The notes under the pieces: generated by a model
The model's input: only the letters and a program-made list of their open reading frames with translations
Databases searched by the model: none
What the model was told of the DNA's origin: nothing
Translations under genes and position numbers: made by a program
From: Candidatus Microgenomates bacterium
Lineage (GTDB): Bacteria > Patescibacteriota > Microgenomatia > UBA1400 > UBA12108
Direction of reading: 5' to 3'
Assembly: GCA_003576945.1 (NCBI GenBank)
Contig: QEVC01000009.1
Location: forward strand, 1-32,250
DNA: 32,250 bases
In this document: in pieces, positions 25,481 through 32,250 of the stretch
Position numbering within the stretch: the first letter of the stretch is position 1
How the letters are laid out: each line of letters opens with the position of its first letter

Positions 25481-26949
25481 AGATTCGATCTGTTATTCTT
25501 TTCACTATTACCTTTCTCCTTTCAACTTATGCACGAGCCCACGCGCTTTATGATCCCAATTCTGTGCCTAACAACAAAATGGGAGTTCATATTCTTCACC
25601 CGAGTGAAGTCGAGACAGCCGCCAAACTAGTCAATAGTAGTGGTGGTGACTGGGGCTACGTTACTGTCCCGATTCAACCAGTCGATCGCGACCTTTTTAA
25701 GTGGCAAGAATTCATGAAGAAGTGCAGTAAACTACATTTAATCCCCATAATCAGGATTACCACCATTCCAACCGGGGGAACTTGGGATAGTGCACAGGCG
25801 ACTGATCTTGTTGACTTTGCCAATTTTTTAAATGAGCTAGAGTGGCCTACCGAGAACCGCTACATCATTCTCTTTAACGAAGTCAACCAGAGTAGGGAGT
25901 GGGGCGGAATAGTAGATCCACGCAAATACACCGATATTGTCAAGAATGCTCGTACTATTTTCAAAGAGAGATCAGAGCATTTTTTCCTCCTCGGTCCCAG
26001 TCTCGACGATGCCTTACCAGATAGCGCTACCTCAATGTCTGCCAAGAGATATCTCACAGCTATGTACGCTCACGATAACTCTGTGTGGTCCTACTTTGAT
26101 GGTTTTTCCACACATAGCTATAGCAACCCAGGTTTTGCTCAGCCTCCTCGCAAAAATACTTTTCCAGGGATCACTTCATATAACTATCTCTTCACGCAAT
26201 ATAAGTTAGCTGCTAAACCAATCTTTATCACCGAGACTGGTTGGGATCAAACTAAAGTTAGTGAACCAAAGCTGAGGGAATACTGGAACACCGCTTGGGG
26301 TATCTGGGGCAGTGATCAGCGGGTCGTCGCCATTACCCCTTTTGTATTAAATGGAGGAGAAACATTTCCTACTCTTTCTCTCACCCGTAGCAATGGTGAT
26401 CTAAGCGTGAGTGGCCAAGCAATTAAAGAGATCATTAAAATTAAAGGTGAACCTAAACCAGCTCCATCAGACTCAAAGGATGATAAGACAAAAAATAGCT
26501 CACATCTCTCAGGTGACCTTGCGCACTCCTACAAAAAAGTTCGCGCCCTCCACAAGCTCGAAAATATTTTTCGCGTGATCATGGGTCTCCCTATCAAATC
26601 CTTAATCACACTTGGTGCCCACGAGCTAGTCGTCGAGATGGCCCAGACTCCCGCTCAGTGGGAAAAAGGTTTAAGCGGTAGAAACACGCTCCAAGGTATT
26701 GATGGCATGTTATTTATCTTTCCCCACTACCATATCCCACTTTTCTGGATGAAGGATACTTATCTCCCACTAGATATGATCTGGATCAAAGATAATCAGA
26801 TCGTTGAGTTAACCGAAAATGTCCAACCAAACGACAGTACTACTCCTCCCACCTACTCACCCAGTCAGACGATTGATACCGTACTCGAAGTTCCCGCCGG
26901 CTGGAGTAAAGCCAATAATATCCAAATCGGTGACCAATTATCCATATAA
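25477..26949 (+). CDS. Secreted GH-A-like glycosidase fused to DUF192
   Basis: 490 residues with two domains. The signal peptide is about residues 1-23 (hydrophobic 6-18, cleavage after AHA). Residues 30-325 resemble a clan GH-A TIM barrel, with candidate acid/base Glu135 (LFNEVNQ) and nucleophile Glu253 (ITETGWD). A Pro/Lys/Ser linker follows at about 325-345. Residues 380-490 are DUF192: VEMAQTPAQWEKGLSGR, DGMLFIF, FWMKDTYLPLDMIWI and VLEVPAGW. Substrate is unknown. It overlaps ruvB by 4 nt, an unusual neighbour for recombination genes. Domain calls rest on motifs; the glycosidase family is not determined. Confidence 0.82.
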   Translation: MKIRSVILFTITFLLSTYARAHALYDPNSVPNNKMGVHILHPSEVETAAKLVNSSGGDWGYVTVPIQPVDRDLFKWQEFMKKCSKLHLIPIIRITTIPTGGTWDSAQATDLVDFANFLNELEWPTENRYIILFNEVNQSREWGGIVDPRKYTDIVKNARTIFKERSEHFFLLGPSLDDALPDSATSMSAKRYLTAMYAHDNSVWSYFDGFSTHSYSNPGFAQPPRKNTFPGITSYNYLFTQYKLAAKPIFITETGWDQTKVSEPKLREYWNTAWGIWGSDQRVVAITPFVLNGGETFPTLSLTRSNGDLSVSGQAIKEIIKIKGEPKPAPSDSKDDKTKNSSHLSGDLAHSYKKVRALHKLENIFRVIMGLPIKSLITLGAHELVVEMAQTPAQWEKGLSGRNTLQGIDGMLFIFPHYHIPLFWMKDTYLPLDMIWIKDNQIVELTENVQPNDSTTPPTYSPSQTIDTVLEVPAGWSKANNIQIGDQLSI

Positions 26950-26950
26950 T
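26945..26950 (+). promoter_or_regulatory. -10 box of holA
   Basis: Perfect TATAAT overlapping the stop codon of the preceding gene. The predicted start near 26957 is one base before the heptad leader (26958). No -35 match is seen at normal spacing. Confidence 0.45.
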
Positions 26951-26957
26951 CTTAATA

Positions 26958-26980
26958 ACTAGGTACTATGTACTTATGAC
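26958..26980 (+). repeat. Heptad leader repeat running into the holA start
   Basis: Units ACTAGGT, ACTATGT and ACTTATG (26972-26978), the last containing the ATG, followed by AC. Same arrangement as dnaE, atpC and ruvC. Confidence 0.78.
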
Positions 26981-27656
26981 AACATATCTCTTCCACGGTG
27001 ACGACAATGCGTCTTCACGCAACAATCTTTTTGAGCAAAAAAAGAAGCATGTCGACATCCGTGAGCTAAATGGCGATAAATTGCTCCCAAAGGATCTTGC
27101 ATCAACTCTGGGTACTGAGAGTCTCTTTGGCAACGAAACACTGCTAATTGAAAATCTCTTCTCTCGTCCAAGATCAAAAGATAAAGATGCCTGTGTCCAA
27201 TTACTTATAAATTATAGTGGTAACCGCGACATTTTAATCTGGGAAAAAAAGACTCTAACTAAACTGACTACTAATAAGCTACCAAAAACCTGGATAGTTA
27301 AAGAGAGCAAACCTCCCGCGCTACTCTACAATTTTTTAGACACCATAGTTCCTGGTAACTATCAACAAGCCACAAAAATACTAGTTACCTTACGCAAAAA
27401 CACTGATGATGGGCTAACCTATATTATGTTATCTCGTCATATTTCGACTCTTATCCAAGCCAAAACAGCCACTAATCTCAAACTCCCGCCTTGGCAAATC
27501 GGCAAACTTAAACGCCAAGCTAGTAGCTGGGAAATCTCACAGCTACTGTTTTTCTACGATGAACTCTACAAAATAGATAAAAAAATAAAAACTGGTACTA
27601 CCAAATTAGATCTTGGTAGTCAACTTGACATCTTATTACTACAAGTTTTAGGATAA
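26976..27656 (+). CDS. holA: DNA polymerase III delta subunit-like (HolA)
   Basis: 226-residue protein resembling HolA, the clamp-loader wrench that opens the sliding clamp. It starts YLFHGDDNASSRNN, as HolA starts with a YLxxGxD strand, has LFGNETLLIENLF near 50-62 (HolA: SLFGxxRLVxLxn), and a C-terminal helical domain (SSWEISQLLFFYDELYKIDKKIKTG, HolA: L..a...L...D..lK.G). The family usually has 320-345 residues, so it is strongly reduced, chiefly in the AAA-like middle. No Walker A is present, as expected for delta. Confident of relationship, less of full function. Confidence 0.75.
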   Translation: MTTYLFHGDDNASSRNNLFEQKKKHVDIRELNGDKLLPKDLASTLGTESLFGNETLLIENLFSRPRSKDKDACVQLLINYSGNRDILIWEKKTLTKLTTNKLPKTWIVKESKPPALLYNFLDTIVPGNYQQATKILVTLRKNTDDGLTYIMLSRHISTLIQAKTATNLKLPPWQIGKLKRQASSWEISQLLFFYDELYKIDKKIKTGTTKLDLGSQLDILLLQVLG

Positions 27657-27669
27657 AGGCCTTAGTACT

Positions 27670-27674
27670 GGAGG
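27670..27674 (+). promoter_or_regulatory. Shine-Dalgarno site of the phosphohexomutase gene
   Basis: GGAGG 8 nt before the ATG at 27683. This is the strongest ribosome-binding site in the window and contrasts with the Shine-Dalgarno-less neighbours. Confidence 0.75.
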
Positions 27675-27682
27675 ATAACAAC

Positions 27683-29035
27683 ATGAAGGTAGATCATTCA
27701 ATTTTTAAGGCTTACGATATCCGTGGTGTGTTTCCTTCAAATATTGATAATGACTTGGCCTATCAAGTAGGGTTAGCTTATGCAGCCTATGTTAAGCCTA
27801 ATGGACAGGTGTTGGTAGGTGAGGACGTTCGCATCCATTCACACGAACTAAAAGAAAGTTTGATCAAAGGATTGCTTGATGCTGGTGTAGATGTGCTAGA
27901 TGTAGGTCCAATCTCAACAGACATGTACTATTTTGGCGTCGGTAACTACAGGCTTGCAGGTGGTATTCAAGTTACTGCCTCCCACAATCCTCCAGAGTGG
28001 CATGGTTTTAAAATGGTCAAAGCCGGACCAATAGCTATGACACTAGAAGATGGCATCGGTCAAATCAGAGATCTTATTGAAAAAGGAGATCTCAAACCCA
28101 GTGACAAAAAAGGGGTGCTCACAAAAAAAGACATTCTTGATGATTTTACCAAAAATATCTTAAGTTGGGTCGAAGGTAGGACCATCAAGCCGATGAAAGT
28201 GGTAATTAACCCCAACTTTGGTTTAGCCGGAAAAATATTTGAACATATTGTAAAAGCAGGCAACTTACCCATAGACATCGTTGCTATCAACAACGAGCCA
28301 AATGGCAACTTCCCTAAAGGTAGACCAGATCCTTTTATCCCAGAGAATCGAACAGAATTGTGTGAACGCGTTAAATCAGAGGGTGCAGACTTGGGTATCA
28401 CCTGGGACGCCGATGCTGATCGTGTCTTCTTTATTTCTGACAAGGGTGAGTTTATCGACGTCTACTATACCAACACGCTCTTAATTGCAGAGATGCTTAA
28501 AAAGTATCCAAAAGCTAAAGTAATCTATGACCCTCGTTATACTTGGGCGCTCATTGAAGCCATTAACAATAACGGAGGCGAACCAGTAATCTGTGTCGTC
28601 GGCCACTCCTATATTAAACAAAAAATGCGCGAAGTTGATGCTGTCTTTGCTGGTGAATCAAGCGGCCACACTTACTACAGAGACTTTTGGTATGCCGATT
28701 GCGGCATGATTCCACCTATGCAAATGTTTGCCTACTTATCAGATACCGGTAAAAAACTATCCGATGCTGTGGCTCCTGTTATGAGTAAGTACATTATCTC
28801 TGTCGAAACAAATTCAGAAATTGTCGACAAAGAAGGCAAAATGACCGAGATAGCAGAGCGTTATAGTGATGGTCAAATATCAAGATTAGATGGTGTATCG
28901 GTAGAATATAATGATTGGAGATTCTGTGTCAGACCTTCAAATACTGAGCCATTACTACGCCTGACATTAGAGGCAAAATCACAAGAGTTAATGGAACAAA
29001 AACGTGATGAAGTATTAGCAATTATTCGGAGTTAA
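27683..29035 (+). CDS. manB: Phosphomannomutase/phosphoglucomutase
   Basis: 450-residue alpha-D-phosphohexomutase interconverting hexose 1- and 6-phosphates. Phosphoserine Ser100 is in TASHNP, metal loop Asp242-Asp244-Asp246 in WDADADRVFF, sugar-binding GESSGH at 324-329 and phosphate-binding RPSNTEP near the C terminus. It is followed 2 nt later by the phosphoglucose/phosphomannose isomerase, so the pair links fructose-6-P, mannose-6-P, glucose-6-P and their 1-phosphates for glycan precursors. Its codon choice looks more AT-rich and less CTC/GAC-biased than neighbours (visual impression only). Confidence 0.93.
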   Translation: MKVDHSIFKAYDIRGVFPSNIDNDLAYQVGLAYAAYVKPNGQVLVGEDVRIHSHELKESLIKGLLDAGVDVLDVGPISTDMYYFGVGNYRLAGGIQVTASHNPPEWHGFKMVKAGPIAMTLEDGIGQIRDLIEKGDLKPSDKKGVLTKKDILDDFTKNILSWVEGRTIKPMKVVINPNFGLAGKIFEHIVKAGNLPIDIVAINNEPNGNFPKGRPDPFIPENRTELCERVKSEGADLGITWDADADRVFFISDKGEFIDVYYTNTLLIAEMLKKYPKAKVIYDPRYTWALIEAINNNGGEPVICVVGHSYIKQKMREVDAVFAGESSGHTYYRDFWYADCGMIPPMQMFAYLSDTGKKLSDAVAPVMSKYIISVETNSEIVDKEGKMTEIAERYSDGQISRLDGVSVEYNDWRFCVRPSNTEPLLRLTLEAKSQELMEQKRDEVLAIIRS

Positions 29036-29037
29036 AT

Positions 29038-30108
29038 ATGCCTTCAATACTCGATTCACGAGATCAAATCAAAAAACTAGACAAGAGCAACCTCTTGGGT
29101 AGTGTCGAAGCATTATCTCAACAGATCGAAGACGCGCTAGAGCAGACATCCAGCATCGTAATAGATAGTAGTTATAAAACAGGTATTAAAAATATTGTCG
29201 TCGCCGGTATGGGTGGCAGTGTGCTAGCAAGCTACATCATCAAAAACCTCTACAAATCAGAGCTTCAGGTCCCATTCGAAGTAGTTTCACATTATGATCT
29301 ACCAAGTTATGTGAGCAACGACTCGCTAGTCATCCTCTCGAGTTACTCTGGCACTACCGAAGAGGTCTTGGCTGCCGCCGAGCAGGCACAGGCAAAAAAT
29401 GTCAAGATTATGGCGATCGCAAGCGGTGGACCGCTACTAGATATGGCATCAAAAAATAACTGGCCAGTTTACAAGATCGAGCCCAACTTTAATCCTAGCA
29501 AGCAGCCTAGACTAGCCATAGGCTACGCTGTTGTCGGTCAACTGGCACTCCTAAGTCATGCAGGACAACTAAGAGACCTAAGTAGCGAACTAAAATTAGT
29601 ATCGTCTAATCTACAAAAGATGGTAAAAGAACTCTCACTTGAGGCTCATGACAACATCGCCAAGACTCTCGCCTTTAGTTGTTATGACAAGCACATAATC
29701 CTAGTTGGAGCCGAGCACTTAATCGGGGCAGCTCATGTCTTTAATAACCAAATTAATGAAAACGCAAAGGCTCTGACTAGCGAGTGGCACTTACCCGAGT
29801 TTAACCATCACTACATGGAAGCACTCAGTTTCCCCAAACTTGCTAAAGAAACTACGCTCTTTATTTTCTTTAACTCCGCCCTATATAATGAACGTGTTCA
29901 AAAGAGAGTACTACTTACGAAAAGCTTAGTAGAACAAAAAGGCTACGAAACCCAGATGTTCTTAGCCACTTCAAAAACCAAGCTCGAGCAAGTGTTCGAA
30001 GTAATCCAACTTGGTGAATTTGTAGCTGCCTATTTGCCTATACTCTATGGCATCGACCCATCAGCTATCCCTAATGTAGACTGGTTTAAGAATGAGATGG
30101 CCAAGTAA
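29038..30108 (+). CDS. Bifunctional phosphoglucose/phosphomannose isomerase
   Basis: 356-residue SIS-domain isomerase of the archaeal/actinobacterial PGI/PMI type. GMGGSVLAS (57-65) and SSYSGTTEEVL (101-111) form the sugar-phosphate site; EWHLPEFNHHYMEAL near 253-267 supplies the catalytic Glu/His region. It converts glucose-6-P or mannose-6-P to fructose-6-P. The classical PGI family is unrelated in sequence detail. Tightly coupled to the mutase gene. The end is followed after 5 nt by a palindromic repeat. Confidence 0.92.
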   Translation: MPSILDSRDQIKKLDKSNLLGSVEALSQQIEDALEQTSSIVIDSSYKTGIKNIVVAGMGGSVLASYIIKNLYKSELQVPFEVVSHYDLPSYVSNDSLVILSSYSGTTEEVLAAAEQAQAKNVKIMAIASGGPLLDMASKNNWPVYKIEPNFNPSKQPRLAIGYAVVGQLALLSHAGQLRDLSSELKLVSSNLQKMVKELSLEAHDNIAKTLAFSCYDKHIILVGAEHLIGAAHVFNNQINENAKALTSEWHLPEFNHHYMEALSFPKLAKETTLFIFFNSALYNERVQKRVLLTKSLVEQKGYETQMFLATSKTKLEQVFEVIQLGEFVAAYLPILYGIDPSAIPNVDWFKNEMAK

Positions 30109-30113
30109 ACCTT

Positions 30114-30135
30114 CAGGGTGTAACCCCGTAGGGGT
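30114..30135. repeat. 22-nt palindromic repeat, copy B, between genes
   Basis: Identical to 11061-11082 in dinB. Here AACCCC-GTA-GGGGTT gives a 6-bp stem (30122-30136) followed by TACTT. It could act as a weak terminator for the isomerase, but the T-run is poor. Confidence 0.8.
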
Positions 30136-30163
30136 TTACTTAGTTCACTATACAACATATATT
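30135..30163 (+). promoter_or_regulatory. Predicted ppsA promoter, leaderless
   Basis: -35 TTTACT (30135-30140) at the edge of the palindromic repeat, 17-nt spacer, -10 TATATT (30158-30163). The ATG at 30171 lies 7 nt after the -10, so transcription should start at or next to the start codon. Confidence 0.5.
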
Positions 30164-30170
30164 AGTACAT

Positions 30171-32250
30171 ATGCCCAAAAATAAATTTGTTCTCTGGTTT
30201 CACGAAATAGATAAAGAAGACGTTGAGATAGTAGGGGGAAAAGGCGCCAATCTCGGTGAGATGACTCAAGCAGGTTTTCCTGTTCCCGGTGGTTTTGTGG
30301 TTACCTCTGCCGCCTATAAACACATGATCGAGGAGAACCAGCTCGCCGACAAAATTAAGGATCTACTCAAAGGCTTAGATGTCGAAGATCCAGATGCACT
30401 AAATCGTGCGAGTCGTAATGTCCAAAAAGTCATTGAGAGTTCACCTTTTCCCAAAGCCATTGAAGAGCAGGTCTTTAAAGCCTACGACAAACTGGGCAAA
30501 GATCCTTTGGTTGCTGTCCGCAGTAGTGCCACCGCCGAAGATCTCCCTCAAGCCAGTTTTGCCGGTCAACAAGAGACTTATCTAAATGTGCGCGGGGACG
30601 CAAGTCTTTTAGTTCACATCAGGAAAGCTTGGGCCTCGCTCTTTGAGCCCCGCGCCATCTACTACCGCGTCCAACAGGGTTTTGATCACTTTAAAGTAGC
30701 CTTAGCTGTTCCTGTTCAAAAAATGGCACAGTCAGACGTCTCCGGCATCATGTTTACCATTAACCCCGTGACCAACGACAAAAGTAAAATCATTGTGGAA
30801 GCTATCTGGGGCTTAGGTGAAAAAATCGTTCAGGGCGCGATTACTCCTGATCACTACGAAGTCGACAAAAATACCTTTGATATCGTCAGTACCAAAACCG
30901 TTCATCAAGATATCGAAATGGTCAGAAGTGGTGACGGTAACATTGATCGCAAAGTTCCAAAAAGTCGTCAAACAAAGCGCAAGTTAACCGATAAACAAAT
31001 TGTCGAAATTGCTAAGTTAGGCAAAAAACTTCAACAACACTATTTCTTCCCCCAGGATATCGAATGGGCCATGGAAGACGGTAAGATGTTTATCGTTCAG
31101 ACCAGACCCATTACCACAATTCAAGCAACCACCGAAAAGAGCGTTAGTAGTGTCAAAGCTGTCAAAGCCATCTCCGGAAAATTAATTCTCAAAGGAGAGC
31201 CAGCAAGCCCCGGTGTTGCGACCGGCATCGTTAATATCCTCAAATCAGCCAAAGAAATTGGCAAAATTAAGCGCGGCGATATCCTCGTTACCGACATGAC
31301 CACCCCCGACTTCGTTCCCGCCATGAAAAAAGCCGTCGCAATTGTTACCAACAAGGGCGGTCAAACCAGCCACGCGGCCATTGTCAGCCGTGAGCTAGGT
31401 GTGCCATGTGTCGTTGGCACAAAGACGGCAACAACGACGCTTAAGCAAGGTCGGGTTATCACTGTCGACGGCGCTGCCGGATCTGTCTACGAAAGTAATC
31501 TCAAGCCAAGCTCAGTCATCACCAACATCCAAGAACCAGCCTATCATATGCCTGAAAGCACTCACAAGACTGCCACCAAAGTCTACGTTAATCTTGGTGA
31601 GCCAGAATTAGCCGAAGACATCGCCAAACGCAATGTGGATGGCGTCGGACTCTTGCGCGCCGAGTTTATGATGGCCGGCATTGGCGTTCACCCCAAAAAA
31701 CTTATTCACGAAAAGAAGGGACATATCTTTGTCGACAAACTAGCTGAAGGTCTGAGTAAAATCGCCAAAGCCTTTGGTGATCGTCCAGTCGTCTATCGTG
31801 CCTCAGACTTCAAAACGAACGAATATAGTCATCTCAAAGGTGGTGAAGCCTATGAGCCCAACGAGCCCAACCCGATGCTTGGGTACCGCGGCGCTTTCCG
31901 CTACATCCACGATCCCGACGTCTTTGAGCTCGAGCTCGAAGCGATCAAAAAAGTGAGGAATGTTATGGGGTTAAAAAATCTTCACCTTATGATTCCCTTT
32001 GTCCGTAACGTCAAAGAGATGCAGGAAGTAAAGAAGTTAGTAGTCGCCGCAGGTCTTTCACGCAACGCGAGCTTCAAACTCTGGATGATGGTAGAGATCC
32101 CCGTAAACGTCATCTTACTCGATAGCTTTATTGATATCGGAATCGACGGGATCTCCGTCGGCACCAATGATTTAACCATGCTTATGCTCGGAACCGATCG
32201 TGACAACGAAACTGTCGCCGCCGACTATGACGAGCGTAACCCCGCCATTC
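30171..32250 (+). CDS. ppsA: Phosphoenolpyruvate synthase (partial, runs off window)
   Basis: 693 residues visible of an expected 750-800; open to the window end. The N-terminal ATP-grasp-like domain has GGKGANLGEMTQAGFPVPGGFVVT (23-46) and VAVRSSATAEDLPQASFAGQQETYLN. The swivelling domain carries phospho-accepting His401 in GGQTSHAAIVSRELG. The C-terminal PEP/pyruvate barrel shows GVGLLRAEFM, FKTNEY, NPMLGYRG and ISVGTNDLTML. PEP synthase makes PEP from pyruvate with ATP giving AMP, a gluconeogenic step that fits the hexose-phosphate genes upstream. Pyruvate phosphate dikinase is less likely because the N-terminal motifs follow the PpsA pattern. Confidence 0.95.
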   Translation, partial: MPKNKFVLWFHEIDKEDVEIVGGKGANLGEMTQAGFPVPGGFVVTSAAYKHMIEENQLADKIKDLLKGLDVEDPDALNRASRNVQKVIESSPFPKAIEEQVFKAYDKLGKDPLVAVRSSATAEDLPQASFAGQQETYLNVRGDASLLVHIRKAWASLFEPRAIYYRVQQGFDHFKVALAVPVQKMAQSDVSGIMFTINPVTNDKSKIIVEAIWGLGEKIVQGAITPDHYEVDKNTFDIVSTKTVHQDIEMVRSGDGNIDRKVPKSRQTKRKLTDKQIVEIAKLGKKLQQHYFFPQDIEWAMEDGKMFIVQTRPITTIQATTEKSVSSVKAVKAISGKLILKGEPASPGVATGIVNILKSAKEIGKIKRGDILVTDMTTPDFVPAMKKAVAIVTNKGGQTSHAAIVSRELGVPCVVGTKTATTTLKQGRVITVDGAAGSVYESNLKPSSVITNIQEPAYHMPESTHKTATKVYVNLGEPELAEDIAKRNVDGVGLLRAEFMMAGIGVHPKKLIHEKKGHIFVDKLAEGLSKIAKAFGDRPVVYRASDFKTNEYSHLKGGEAYEPNEPNPMLGYRGAFRYIHDPDVFELELEAIKKVRNVMGLKNLHLMIPFVRNVKEMQEVKKLVVAAGLSRNASFKLWMMVEIPVNVILLDSFIDIGIDGISVGTNDLTMLMLGTDRDNETVAADYDERNPAI

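Noticed and set aside
30114-30141. Classical intrinsic terminator after the isomerase gene
   Set aside because: The stem is only 6 bp and the following T-run is interrupted; the identical sequence inside dinB shows that it is a repeat element.

Overview
This 32 kb window looks like a chromosomal fragment of a small-genome bacterium of the Candidate Phyla Radiation (Patescibacteria), most likely in or near the Microgenomates. This placement is an inference from style and was not checked by search. The signs are tightly packed housekeeping genes, several proteins cut down to core domains (ClpB without its N domain, a 70-residue ATP synthase delta subunit, a short HolA), few Shine-Dalgarno sites, tRNAs without encoded CCA, and a bifunctional phosphoglucose/phosphomannose isomerase. 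TGA is used as a stop (ruvC, ruvA, ruvB), so the code is standard table 11, not the Gracilibacteria/Absconditabacteria code. I see no phage, insertion sequence or CRISPR array. No gene-free stretch exceeds about 190 bases, except the 315-base rplS-atpB interval, which holds two tRNAs.

Layout: 33-1529 lemA-htpX (envelope quality control). 1713-6818 clpB-gatC-gatA-gatB (disaggregase and Glu/Asp-tRNA amidotransferase), tightly joined. 6870-10331 dnaE. 10370-11899 an 86-residue unknown protein and a Y-family polymerase. 11896-12093 a small unknown gene on the minus strand. 12130-12814 a YgjP-type metallopeptidase and a tiny membrane protein. 12818-14014 (minus) a membrane-anchored phosphodiester glycosidase. 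14053-16944 an Fe-S PD-(D/E)XK nuclease, pyrG and rplS. 17013-17184 tRNA-Lys and tRNA-Glu. 17260-23379 the F1Fo ATP synthase operon in the usual order a-c-b-delta-alpha-gamma-beta-epsilon. 23456-26949 ruvC-ruvA-ruvB plus a secreted glycosidase-like/DUF192 fusion. 26976-27656 holA-like. 27683-30108 a phosphohexomutase and a phosphoglucose/phosphomannose isomerase. 30171 to the window end, a partial PEP synthase. The last three give hexose-phosphate interconversion and a gluconeogenic PEP step.

The most unusual signal lies in the short spaces before genes. Six starts (clpB, the nuclease gene, atpH, atpC, ruvC, holA) and also dnaE are preceded by degenerate 7-nt tandem repeats of the form ACTNNNT/ACTNNNN. 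In dnaE, atpC, ruvC and holA the start codon is itself the end of a heptad (ACTTATG, followed by AC). Where a -10 box can be seen, predicted transcription starts at or just before the first heptad, so the repeat would form the whole 5' UTR. dinB has an analogous 8-nt ladder. A second set of genes (the 86-aa ORF, ygjP, pyrG, rplS, ppsA and the minus-strand small gene) has -10 boxes 5-9 nt before the ATG, pointing to leaderless mRNAs. A third set (lemA, atpE, atpF, atpA, atpD, manB) has ordinary Shine-Dalgarno sites. The window therefore seems to hold three start architectures side by side.

Other points of note are a 22-nt palindromic repeat found once between genes and once inside dinB, the delta subunit reduced to its C-terminal domain, the glycosidase/DUF192 fusion, and a possible element shared upstream of the dinB and ruvC units.
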